From: Henriciella sp.
GTDB taxonomy: Bacteria > Pseudomonadota > Alphaproteobacteria > Caulobacterales > Hyphomonadaceae
DNA: 64,000 nucleotides
Direction of reading: 5' to 3'
Assembly: GCF_029936995.1 (NCBI RefSeq)
Contig: NZ_JAPYRE010000007.1
Span: 124,001-188,000 of the forward strand
Shown here piece after piece: positions 25,216 to 33,532 of this stretch. A program made the position numbers and the translations under genes. The stretch's first letter is position 1; each line of letters begins with the position of its first letter. Under the pieces are notes generated by a model. It ran no database searches. It was not told the DNA's origin and saw nothing but the letters and a program-made list of their open reading frames with translations.

Positions 25216-28080
25216 TCAGAAGGTCGCCTTGAGGCCGAATGTGTAAGTCGGGCCATACTCCTCATACTGAACATTGACGTTCCGCGTACCCGCATAGCTG
25301 TAAAGCGGGCGGTCGTTCAGGTTGGAGGCCTCCGCGAAGACCTGGAAGGTCTGATTGACCTGGTAAGCTGCCGTCAGATCGATCTGAATATGGTCATTGA
25401 TATAGACATCTTCTGAAGCGTCATCCGGCGCCCCGATCTCATCGAGAATACGGTCACGATAGGACACGGCTGCGCGGGCCGTGATCCCGTACTTTTCATA
25501 GCCGAGCGAGACATTGGCTGTATGGCGGGACTGGAATGGCAGCTCGACATCACGCTGGCCGCCGTCCGGAAGCGGAACACTGGCTTCGGTATCGACCAGC
25601 GTATAATTGGCCGCCAGCAGGAAGCCGTCAAACGGCGCGGCCAGGAAATCCAGCTCCTGCTGCCAGGCTGTTTCGAAGCCATAGACCTGCGCATCCTCGC
25701 CATTCACGAATGTCGCGAACTCGTCAAAACCTTCAAAACCGGGCGTTCCGGCCAGGTCTGCGGGAAAGACGGGATTCTCGATATTCTTGAAGAAAACGCC
25801 CGCCGAGATCAGGCCGATGTCGCCGGGATAGTATTCAAAGGCGAGATCGATACTGTCGGCCTTGTACCGCTCCAGATCGGTGTTCCCGCCTTCAGCCTCG
25901 ACCTCCCCCTCGTCGTCTGTTTCTATGACCGTGGCAGGCCGGTTCTGCTCGAAAACCGGACGAACCACCGCACGGAAATAAGCGGCCCGCAGGATCATTT
26001 CTTCGTTTAGCGCATAGCGCGCATTCAGACTCGGCAGGACGTCGGTGTAAGAGTCCTCGATCTCGATTGGCACCAGGTCCAGCGTACCCGTCACCTCATC
26101 CAGCGTAACTTCGTTGCCGGAGGCATCATATTCGGTGTGCTCAACCCTGAGACCGCCGGTCAGGGTGAGGCGATCGATATCCACACTTGCCATGGCGTAC
26201 CCGGCATAGACATCCTCATTGATCGCGAAATCCTCGGCATTGGAGTCGATGAAAGTGCCTTCCTCATCGAGGTCCTCACTGAAGACATCGAGATTGTCGC
26301 GCACGAAACTGGCGACCTGGCGCGGCTGGGCCTGTGGCGCGATGAGACCAAGAGGATAGTCAATATCCGGGTTCAAGAAATCGGCGACGGTCAGGCCCTG
26401 ATCGGCTCCGCCGAAAACGAGCGCGTCCAGTTCGGAGGTTTTCTCGCGCAGCGACGCCTTCGTTCCCACTTTCCAGAAGCCGTTATAGCGCCCGAACGAT
26501 GTATCATAACGCAGATCGAGCTTGCCCGACCATTCGGTATCCTCGGTCTCACTGTCTTCAAAAACAATCTCGTCCAGCTCATAGCGTGAAGCATCACTGA
26601 AGCCTTCCAGGTTGTTGGTAATGATTTCAGGCCGGCGCACGTCAGCCAGATCGGTGCCAATCAGGATGCCGGTATCGGAAAAATCGGCCACGAATACCGG
26701 CTCGACATAATCGGGATTGTCCTCGTCGGCATCGGAATAGGCAAGCTGGTATTCCAGAGTGGCTGCCCCAAAACGGCTCTCGCCGCCCGTGCTCACAGAC
26801 CAGATTGTCTGGGTCTCTTCGCGTTCGCTGACATAGGATTCAACTTCCTGATCACGCAGGAGAAGCCGGTCCGAACTCTGGGCAGCGACATTCGCGCCAT
26901 AATCCGGATCAGCTTCATAGACCGTGCCGCCCTGGACCTCGTCATCGGCGAAGTCCGAATAAAGTGTCCGCAGGTACAGCTCGTGATTGCTGTTGACGCG
27001 CCAGTCTATATTCAGTGCTCCGCCGATCCGCGTGCGCTTGAGCACATAGTCGCGCGGCTCGATGACGACCGGGAAAGCCGTGCCGCCAAAATCGTCAAGA
27101 CCGTCGCCGTTCTCGACCCCGTCAGAGCCGAGTTCCCGGCCATAGTAGCTGAACGAGCCGAGGACACCGATCTCGCCCATACTGCCTGCTGAAAAAACAT
27201 TGGATGCCGAGCCGGAAAAGCGCGGCGAGAATTCGTCACGCAGATCGTTATAACTCGTCTGGGCCGTCAGCTTGCCGCCAAGACCGGCGCGCTCGAAAGC
27301 ACTCGCAGATTCTATATCCACAGCCCCGCCAATGGCATCGCCCTCCATGTCTGGCGTCAGGGACTTGGTGACAGTGAGATTGCTTACCAGCTCGGACGGG
27401 ATCACATCGAGCGCGACCTGACGCTGGTCGCTTTCAGCCGAGGTGATCGAAATGCCATTGATGCTGACCGAGTTGAGGTTCGGACTCGCCCCGCGAATGG
27501 AGATGAAACGGCCCTCGCCCTGGTCGCGGTTGATCGCGACCCCCGGAATGCGCTGGGCCGCCTCGGTGACGTTCTGATCGGGGAACTGGCCTATAAAGTC
27601 CGAGGAGACCCCCGACAGGATATTGTCCGCATTGCGCTTGCGGTTGAGCGCATCGGTGTAGGACGCGCGCTGACCGACGACCAGAACATTGTCCATGATC
27701 GAGGCATCGGTCCCGATGGCAAAATCGAGCCGGACGGGCTCGCTCCCCGAGACCTGAACGGTTTGCCGCGTGGTTCCTGCGCCCAGATACTGAACTTCAA
27801 CAGTATATGTCCCCGGCGGAACGCTGGAGAAGCTGTAGCGGCCGCCCTGCCCGGTCGTTGTACGCCGGCCGAGCTCGACCAGGATGACTTCTGCGCCCCG
27901 GAAATAGGCGTTGCCCCGAACATCACCAACGCGCCCGCCAACCGAGGCCTCGCCTGCAATTTCAGTCTGCGCTTGCGCTGGCATGGCGATAAACTGGCTC
28001 GCAGCCAGGGCAAGTGCGGTAAGAGCAATGCCGTCGCGAAGGCGCAGGCGGGACGCGCAAGCAGGGTGCAGGTCGGTCAT
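25216..28080 (-). CDS. TonB-dependent receptor with N-terminal carboxypeptidase-regulatory-like domain
   Basis: 954 residues. Signal peptide to about AQAQ (38), then a CarboxypepD_reg-like beta-sandwich (VGDVRGNAYFRGAEVILVEL, YSFSSVPPGTYTVEVQYLGA), a TonB-box-like DNVLVVGQRAS, plug domain (DFIGQFPDQNVTEAAQRIPG, FISIRGASPNLNSVSINGIS) and a barrel ending YTFGLKATF. These receptors import large organic ligands across the outer membrane. It is divergent from the phytase gene, with 229 bases between the starts, fitting uptake of phytate-derived compounds. Confidence 0.93.
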   Translation of the reverse strand: MTDLHPACASRLRLRDGIALTALALAASQFIAMPAQAQTEIAGEASVGGRVGDVRGNAYFRGAEVILVELGRRTTTGQGGRYSFSSVPPGTYTVEVQYLGAGTTRQTVQVSGSEPVRLDFAIGTDASIMDNVLVVGQRASYTDALNRKRNADNILSGVSSDFIGQFPDQNVTEAAQRIPGVAINRDQGEGRFISIRGASPNLNSVSINGISITSAESDQRQVALDVIPSELVSNLTVTKSLTPDMEGDAIGGAVDIESASAFERAGLGGKLTAQTSYNDLRDEFSPRFSGSASNVFSAGSMGEIGVLGSFSYYGRELGSDGVENGDGLDDFGGTAFPVVIEPRDYVLKRTRIGGALNIDWRVNSNHELYLRTLYSDFADDEVQGGTVYEADPDYGANVAAQSSDRLLLRDQEVESYVSEREETQTIWSVSTGGESRFGAATLEYQLAYSDADEDNPDYVEPVFVADFSDTGILIGTDLADVRRPEIITNNLEGFSDASRYELDEIVFEDSETEDTEWSGKLDLRYDTSFGRYNGFWKVGTKASLREKTSELDALVFGGADQGLTVADFLNPDIDYPLGLIAPQAQPRQVASFVRDNLDVFSEDLDEEGTFIDSNAEDFAINEDVYAGYAMASVDIDRLTLTGGLRVEHTEYDASGNEVTLDEVTGTLDLVPIEIEDSYTDVLPSLNARYALNEEMILRAAYFRAVVRPVFEQNRPATVIETDDEGEVEAEGGNTDLERYKADSIDLAFEYYPGDIGLISAGVFFKNIENPVFPADLAGTPGFEGFDEFATFVNGEDAQVYGFETAWQQELDFLAAPFDGFLLAANYTLVDTEASVPLPDGGQRDVELPFQSRHTANVSLGYEKYGITARAAVSYRDRILDEIGAPDDASEDVYINDHIQIDLTAAYQVNQTFQVFAEASNLNDRPLYSYAGTRNVNVQYEEYGPTYTFGLKATF

Positions 28081-28309
28081 CTAATACATCTCCCATTGGT
28101 GAATGCCGGCCGGGCGGACGGCATATGCAAGGGGGCGCAGGACAGGTGCCTGCACCTCGGGTCTGAAGCGCGGTAACAACGGTCTGTGACACTTCCCGGT
28201 CAGCTTCCATGACGGTTTCGTGAAGTTTCCCGGCCAGACTTGCGCGGGCCGGATGTGCTTGGTCTAAGCCTTACGGTACTCTCGCTGGAACAGGACCGGA
28301 GACTTGGAT

Positions 28310-29383
28310 ATGCGCGTAATGCTGATGGGATTGTCAGGGCTCACCCTTGCGGTGATGTCGGGGGCGTGTGCGACGTCTCGTTATGATGGCCCGCAAGGCG
28401 TGGATGCAATTGGTGACCCGGCTGTTCCCGTCATGGCGAAGGCCGAAACGGTTGTGACAACAAACCCTGCCGTCGATGCTGATGATCCTGCCTTGTGGGC
28501 CAGCAGCGATGACCCGTCTCGCGGCCTGATCTTGGCGACAGACAAGACCGAAGGCCTCTATGTTCATGATCTTGACGGAAATGTACGCCAGTTCCTCGCC
28601 TCCGGCCCGCTTAACAATGTCGATCTGCGCGAAGGTTTCACGGTCAACGGCGCCGGGCGTGTTCTCGTCGGAGCGACCAATGATCGCGAAGGCGGCCTAG
28701 GCATCAATCTCTATCTGCTCGACCCGGCAACGCTGGAGGTCTCCGACTACGGCTTCATCCCCACCCGTATCGGCGAACCCTATGGCTTTTGCATGGGCAA
28801 GCGGGGACAGGATTTCTTCCTCATCGCCACGACCAAGGCCGGCACGGTTCATCAATGGCAGGTTGTGGCCGGAGAAAGCGGACCCGAAATCGGTCAGGAG
28901 CGACGCCTGGAACTGGAAACCCAGCTTGAAGGCTGCGTTGTCGATGAGGCCGCCGACGCGCTATATGTCGGAGAAGAAGATGCCGCCATCTGGCGCTTTG
29001 ATTTCGATCCTGAAGGCAGCCAGGAGCCGGAGCTCATCGCTGAGGTCGACTATGAACGTTTCAAGGATGACATCGAAGGGCTGACCATCATCCGGGATGG
29101 CCGCCAGTCCTATCTCATCGCCTCCAGTCAGGGTGACAGTACCTTCCCGGTTTACCGGATCACCGGCGAAACCCCTGCCTATCTGGGCCGCTTTACCATC
29201 GTCGAGAGCGAGGCGACGGACGCGGTAACCCACACAGACGGTCTCGATGCCTGGTCTGGTGCGATCGGCGATTATCCTGAAGGCGCACTCGCAATCCATG
29301 ACGACTATGAAACCCCGGGTGAAGAGCAGCAGAACTACAAACTCGTCGACTGGCGCGATGTGCGCGCGGCTTTGGGGCTTTGA
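28310..29383 (+). CDS. beta-propeller phytase (3-phytase)
   Basis: About 357 residues. Start taken at the ATG at 28310, behind GGAG at 28298-28301; an in-frame TTG lies two codons earlier. The N-terminus is a lipoprotein-type signal with MSGACATSR, so the enzyme is probably anchored to a membrane. The propeller signatures are NPAVDADDPALWASSDDPSR, ATDKTEGLYVHDLDG, GPLNNVDLREGF and GCVVDEAADALYVGEEDAAI, with the calcium-binding acidic residues of the family. It removes phosphate groups from phytate. Neighbours suggest a phytate acquisition locus. Confidence 0.9.
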   Translation: MRVMLMGLSGLTLAVMSGACATSRYDGPQGVDAIGDPAVPVMAKAETVVTTNPAVDADDPALWASSDDPSRGLILATDKTEGLYVHDLDGNVRQFLASGPLNNVDLREGFTVNGAGRVLVGATNDREGGLGINLYLLDPATLEVSDYGFIPTRIGEPYGFCMGKRGQDFFLIATTKAGTVHQWQVVAGESGPEIGQERRLELETQLEGCVVDEAADALYVGEEDAAIWRFDFDPEGSQEPELIAEVDYERFKDDIEGLTIIRDGRQSYLIASSQGDSTFPVYRITGETPAYLGRFTIVESEATDAVTHTDGLDAWSGAIGDYPEGALAIHDDYETPGEEQQNYKLVDWRDVRAALGL

Positions 29384-29409
29384 ACGCGATCCTCCACAAT
29401 CGCCAGGCA

Positions 29410-29575
29410 TTCCCTACCTATGCAGCTATCAGCTGACGCCATTCCCGGAGAGCGGCATCGCGTTGTGACTTGAAAGTCTGACGGCGGTTGATGTGGGGTC
29501 GTGGTTGATGTGGCTGGGGAGCGGGGCGTAGGTGGAGGCGAACTTCTGCAAGTTGGACATTCGCCTGTCGCCAAA
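29410..29575 (-). mobile_element. C-terminal remnant of a transposase gene, frameshifted
   Basis: Two adjoining reverse frames together read like the end of a DDE transposase: RMSNLQKFASTYAPLPSHIN in one, then HINRRQTFKSQRDAALREWR in the other, ending QLIAA before a stop near 29418. The pattern resembles remembered C-termini of IS6-like transposases (x-QKFASxHxxxxNHFNxERHL). No inverted repeats or N-terminal part were found, so it is debris. Confidence 0.5.
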
Positions 29576-29587
29576 TATCAGCCCGGC

Positions 29588-29975
29588 TCACCCCGCCCCG
29601 ATGAGCGACGCGGCCATCAAGCCACATCCCAGCACAACCAGCCCCCCTGTAGGCCAGGCCCACCAGCCCGGCGCACGGAGGGCAAGAACCGTTCCCCGCC
29701 CAAGCGTTTTTCTCTCCTTCCGGCTTCGCATGATGCGCAGTGCATAGATCGCCGAGCCTGTAATGGAGAGGGTCGTAAGTGCGACCCCGAAGACGAACCA
29801 GATGAGTTTCGTCACCAGCCCGCCGAAATAGCCGAAATGCAGCGGGTCCGCCGCCTCGCCAATTCTCTGATGAAGCGACAGGTCGCGCCCGTCTGTCATC
29901 AGCAGGATTTCGTGGCTCAGGAAGAATTCGAACCAGACTTCCCAGCGGCCGGGTGCCGCCGGTCCAGTTCTGTGA
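29588..29975 (-). pseudogene. C-terminal fragment of a PepSY-type membrane protein
   Basis: The frame downstream of the Fic fragment reads APGRWEVWFEFFLSHEILLM, DPLHFGYFGGLVTKLIWFVF and GSAIYALRIMRSRKERKTLG, then a last hydrophobic helix. This is the end of PepSY-associated transmembrane proteins, often tied to iron uptake or ferric reduction beside TonB-dependent receptors. The N-terminal half is missing and the fragment is fused in frame to Fic sequence, a product of deletion. Confidence 0.75.
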
Positions 29976-30458
29976 CCGCGGAAGTCACCCGGCTGTTTCG
30001 TACTCCCCCGGCCCGTTGCCAGCAGCGTGCCATGCATTTCCCGCATCAACCGCAGCGAAAACGGAAATCCGCCTCCCCATTTTTCGAGGCCATGATTGAG
30101 CGCCGCAACATAGGTTGAGACCTCTTTGACATCATCGACAGGAGCGCCCGGCGCCTCGGCTTCTTCATAAAGCAGAAGGGTCAGAGAGCGATGACTGCGT
30201 CCCCTCAATCTGCGAAGATAGAAGCGCTTCCTTGCGGATATACATATATAGAAGTAGCGAGGTGTTCGGCACTATCGAGCAGACACCATCCAGCCTCCCA
30301 AGGGCATACATGGCCTCGCTGACAAGGCCTGAGAGGCTTGCAATATAAAGCGCGGGGATGGGCGGTAAGGGTGTCGGGACATAGGCCCGTACTGATCCAC
30401 CCGCATCGGAACTCGTCGCATAGGTCCCGACCCGTCCGTTGAGATCGTGCTGCCCCAT
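29976..30458 (-). pseudogene. Fic-family N-terminal fragment with frameshift
   Basis: The first frame (30458 down to about 30170) reads YVPTPLPPIPALYIASLSGL, ALGRLDGVCSIVPNTSLLLY and RKEALLSSQIEGTQSSLSD, the Fic_N domain with its SSQIEGT inhibitory-type motif. One extra C near 30170 breaks the frame. The following frame continues LLLYEEAEAPGAPVDDVKEV and ALNHGLEKWGGGFPFSLRLM up to KQPGDFRG. The catalytic HPFxDGNGR part is gone, replaced by the PepSY fragment, so no AMP-transferase can be made. Confidence 0.8.
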
Positions 30459-30470
30459 TCGTTACCCTTT

Positions 30471-30536
30471 AACAAGCCTCTCGGCTATTAAAGAGCAGCG
30501 GCTTTAAGTTTAATAACAAGCCTCGCTTATTAAAGA
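30471..30536. repeat. two tandem palindromic repeats before the broken Fic gene
   Basis: AACAAGCCTC...TATTAAAGA occurs at 30471-30494 and, slightly shorter, at 30515-30536. Each copy is an imperfect inverted repeat of TTTAATAA/TTATTAAA type with an AAGC/GCTT core; in the second copy TTTAATAA (30509-30516) pairs with TTATTAAA (30527-30534). The place just upstream of the Fic start suggests an old autoregulatory operator pair. Confidence 0.5.
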
Positions 30537-30599
30537 CTGCCTTCATACCAAAGCCTGGTCAGGCCTGTGATGGTCTGTCCGCTCATCAGGGTGCCACCA

Positions 30600-31442
30600 T
30601 CACGCAACCGCCTGGTTCGGTGCTAGCTGAGCTCCAAGAAGCTCGGTCAGATAGCCGCCATCCCGAAGCGCCTCAGCCTTCTTCACAAGATACCGAATGG
30701 CATGGCGCATCGAGGGGCCGTCCCATTCGTCGCGCACGCGGTCGGGCCCGTGAAGCACGACTGCAATCTCGCGCCGTGTCATACCAAGATTGAGACAATC
30801 CAGCGCGATCAGGCCATTGCGCAGAACCTGGGTCGTCTTGTTCCAGAGCGGTGTGGCGAGGTCCGGTCCATCGCCGTAGAGTTCAAGAGCGGCCTTCTGG
30901 AGTTTGACGCGCCGCTCATAGCCCTCGACATCGGAGATGGTCAGTTTCATCCGGACCGGCTCCAGGCCGAGCAGGGACATACCGGTACAGCGCACCTGTA
31001 CGACGCACCCCTTGCCGCGGATCAGGAGAAATTCCCGCCCGACGGCATCGGTGACATGGGTGACGTCGCAGATCGCCATGGTGCGATCGAATATGTCACA
31101 GCTCTCGTTTTGTGCCCGGGGACCGCAATGAACCTCGACCTGGTCGGGAAACGCACCATTCGTCCAGACAGCATCAGCATCGAAGCCGTTCCTGTTCGGG
31201 TCTGGCAGGAAGACAAGCCCCCAGCGCTCGGCGAGAGTCTGCGGCACGCGGGATCGCAGCAGCCTGATATCCGCGCAGGGGGCTGGCCTCTCGGCAATGC
31301 TTTCATCCATGCGACCGACACAGTCCGTCCGGAAATCCCGATTGCGGCGCAGATACTCCCAGGCCCACCGGTCGGGTGTCAGCCGCCAGAGATAATCATA
31401 GCGTTTCAGCACGCCATCGCTCTTAAGAGTATAGGTCTTCAT
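30600..31442 (-). CDS. DUF6499/DUF2285 transcriptional-regulator-like protein of conjugative elements
   Basis: 280 residues from the ATG at 31440-31442, which has GGAGAG just upstream; the longer frame to 31520 adds an unrelated leader. The N-terminus KRYDYLWRLTPDRWAWEYLR RN is the DUF6499 type, split here for reading. The C-terminal DUF2285 part reads LRNGLIALDCLNLGMTRREI and MRHAIRYLVKKAEALRDGGY, a helix-turn-helix-like region. Such proteins are typical cargo of integrative conjugative elements of alphaproteobacteria and probably regulate transfer. It is divergent from the trb operon. Confidence 0.78.
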   Translation of the reverse strand: MKTYTLKSDGVLKRYDYLWRLTPDRWAWEYLRRNRDFRTDCVGRMDESIAERPAPCADIRLLRSRVPQTLAERWGLVFLPDPNRNGFDADAVWTNGAFPDQVEVHCGPRAQNESCDIFDRTMAICDVTHVTDAVGREFLLIRGKGCVVQVRCTGMSLLGLEPVRMKLTISDVEGYERRVKLQKAALELYGDGPDLATPLWNKTTQVLRNGLIALDCLNLGMTRREIAVVLHGPDRVRDEWDGPSMRHAIRYLVKKAEALRDGGYLTELLGAQLAPNQAVA

Positions 31443-31911
31443 GATCCGCTCTCCTGGTGAACGGAACTCGCGCAAGAGGCGTGCCACTCTGGGTAGAAAT
31501 TCAGACCACGAACATTTCACTCAGCTCCAGCATTTACTGCGCTAATGGCAGGGAAAACGTTACCCACTGGTTTTGTTCAGCGCCTCGCAAGAATGGTTAA
31601 CTCTTAATAACCATGGGCTAATTCGCCTACCAGGCGAGTGCCTGATACATGCTCACATCGTGGATTGTGACGGCTTTCAGCAACGCAACGAGGAATAAAT
31701 TCATCGGGTCCAGGCTGCCGCATCAGGACAATCCGGCCATCGCGTCGGCAGCCCTGTCCTGCTTCATTCTGGGAGAACCGTCCCGAATTGGTACTGTTGC
31801 AGCCATTTGCAAGCGCCTTGACGGTACTGTGCCGATTGGCCTGCGCACCAACTCCTACTCACGCCCATTGCCTGAGACAATCGCCCCGACCAGTCAGAAG
31901 GAAGTCGGGCA
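31443..31911. other. regulatory interval between the DUF2285 gene and trbB, with two palindromes
   Basis: About 470 bases without a recognised gene. ATGGTTA (31593-31599) and TAACCAT (31608-31614) form a perfect 7-bp inverted repeat with 8-base spacer. Close by, TCGCCT-ACC-AGGCGA occupies 31623-31637. Both are candidate operators for the divergent DUF2285 and trb transcripts. The traG coupling-protein gene normally found upstream of trbB is not here. Confidence 0.5.
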
Positions 31912-32916
31912 ATGGCAATTGCGGCACACGCAACGGAAACGAAAAGCCGCCAGTCTGCCATGTTGCGCACCGCCTTCTGCCCGGTCGTTCGCCAGGCGCT
32001 GGAAGATCCGGCAGTGATCGAGATCATGGCCAATCCGGATGGAACGGTCTGGATCGAACGCGCCGGAACCGGGATCACCCGCCCGGACCATCGCCTCGAC
32101 TCCACAGCCCGCGAGCGCGTCATCCGCCTCGTGGCCTCCGGGGCGGGAGAAGCCGCCAACCGCACTTCCTCCATCGTTTCTGCCGAACTCCCCGGCAGCG
32201 GCGAGCGGTTTGAAGGACTTCTCCCGCCCATTTCGACGGCCCCGTGCTTCTCGATCCGGAAACCCGCCACGAGCCCGTTCACGCTTGATGACTATGTCGA
32301 TCAGGACGCGCTGTCGCCGGCCACAGCCGCGGCGCTCCGGGACGCAATTTCTACCCATGCCAATATCCTGATTGCCGGCGGGACCTCGTCGGGAAAGACA
32401 ACGTTCACCAATGCGCTGCTCGCCGAACCGGCCCTGGCAGAGGACCGGATTGTCATTCTCGAAGACACGAGAGAACTTCGCTGCGCCGCGCGCAATCTCG
32501 TCCAGCTGAGGACGCAACGAGACGGCCCCTGCCTGAAGGCCCTCGTGCGCTCGACGCTGCGCCTGCGCCCTGACCGGATCATTGTCGGCGAGGTGCGCGG
32601 CGGCGAAGCGCTCGACCTGTTGAAGGCCTGGAATACCGGTCATCCAGGCGGGATTACGACGCTGCACGCAAACTCTGCCCAAGGCGCGCTCAAGCGGCTT
32701 GAACAGCTCACACTGGAAGCCACCAGCCGCCCGCCTGCCGACCTCATCGCCGAAGCCGTCGACATCGTCGTGTTCATGAGCCGGGCCGGTGGGCAGCGCC
32801 GCATCGAGGACGTGCGGCGCATCTCGGGTTTCGATGGCAGCGCCTATGTGACCGCCCCCCTCGTCGCCTCCGGCCTTTCCCTCGTCAGACAAGGAGCACA
32901 TCATGACATCCAGTAG
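31912..32916 (+). CDS. trbB: TrbB conjugal transfer ATPase (VirB11-like)
   Basis: 334 residues with Walker A GGTSSGKTT at about 156-164, Asp box ILEDTRELRCAARN, Walker B RLRPDRIIVGEVRGGEAL and His box GGITTLHANSAQGALKRLEQ. It is the hexameric inner-membrane ATPase of a P-type type IV secretion system, powering pilus assembly and substrate transfer. AAGGAAG precedes the ATG. It is the first gene of a tightly packed trb operon and overlaps trbC by 14 bases. Confidence 0.94.
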   Translation: MAIAAHATETKSRQSAMLRTAFCPVVRQALEDPAVIEIMANPDGTVWIERAGTGITRPDHRLDSTARERVIRLVASGAGEAANRTSSIVSAELPGSGERFEGLLPPISTAPCFSIRKPATSPFTLDDYVDQDALSPATAAALRDAISTHANILIAGGTSSGKTTFTNALLAEPALAEDRIVILEDTRELRCAARNLVQLRTQRDGPCLKALVRSTLRLRPDRIIVGEVRGGEALDLLKAWNTGHPGGITTLHANSAQGALKRLEQLTLEATSRPPADLIAEAVDIVVFMSRAGGQRRIEDVRRISGFDGSAYVTAPLVASGLSLVRQGAHHDIQ

Positions 32917-33232
32917 CCACCCCCCGACCCGAACTGGCCGGATCGTGGCCTGCCTCTCGGCCACGCTCATCCTTGCCGCCCCCGCATATGCTGCCGGGTC
33001 CGGCATGCCCTGGGAAGGCCCGCTCGACCAGATCCTGTCCTCCATCGAAGGCCCGGTTGCCCGCATCGTGGCGGTGATCATCATCACCCTGACCGGGCTG
33101 ACCCTCGCTTTCGGCGAAACCTCCGGTGGCATGCGCAAACTGATCCAGATCGTGTTCGGCCTGTCGATTGCCTTTGCCGCCACGAGCTTCTTCCTCACCT
33201 TCTTCTCCTTCGGCGGTGGGGCGCTCATCTGA
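32903..33232 (+). CDS. trbC: TrbC major pilin precursor (VirB2-like)
   Basis: 109 residues: a signal peptide ending ILAAPAYAAGSG at about 31, then two hydrophobic helices (VARIVAVIIITLTGLTLAF and IVFGLSIAFAATSFFLTFF) typical of TrbC/VirB2 pilins, which form the conjugative pilus. Position between trbB and trbD is canonical. Confidence 0.88.
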   Translation: MTSSSHPPTRTGRIVACLSATLILAAPAYAAGSGMPWEGPLDQILSSIEGPVARIVAVIIITLTGLTLAFGETSGGMRKLIQIVFGLSIAFAATSFFLTFFSFGGGALI

Positions 33233-33265
33233 TGGCGACGAGGGGTATTCCGCGGGAGAACCGCC

Positions 33266-33532
33266 ATGAGCGCTAGCGAATGCAAAGGCTATGAAATCCC
33301 GCTGCACCGCGCGCTCACCGAGCCCATCCTGATGGCCGGGGCGCCGCGCGGCGCTGCCATCGCCATCGGGACACTGGCCGCCGCGCTCGCCCTCGGCCTT
33401 CGGCTCTGGATCCCGGGCCTTCTCCTCTGGCTCGCGGGCCATTCGGCGGCAGTGTTCATGGCAAGAAGCGATCCGGACTTCATGGCCGTCGCAAGCCGGT
33501 CGGCCCGCCACCGGGAGCATCTCTCATGCTGA
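33266..33532 (+). CDS. trbD: TrbD (VirB3-like) inner-membrane component
   Basis: 88 residues starting SASECKGYEIPLHRALTEPI LMAG, then a hydrophobic hairpin (AAIAIGTLAAALALGLRLWI and LLLWLAGHSAAVFMA) and the short tail KSDPD-like RSDPDFM. VirB3-type proteins work with VirB4 ATPase. The end overlaps trbE by seven bases. Confidence 0.88.
   Translation: MSASECKGYEIPLHRALTEPILMAGAPRGAAIAIGTLAAALALGLRLWIPGLLLWLAGHSAAVFMARSDPDFMAVASRSARHREHLSC

Noticed and set aside
31894-33285. 463-codon reverse frame over trbB and trbC
   Set aside because: Antisense to a textbook trbB with Walker motifs; an artefact of codon bias.
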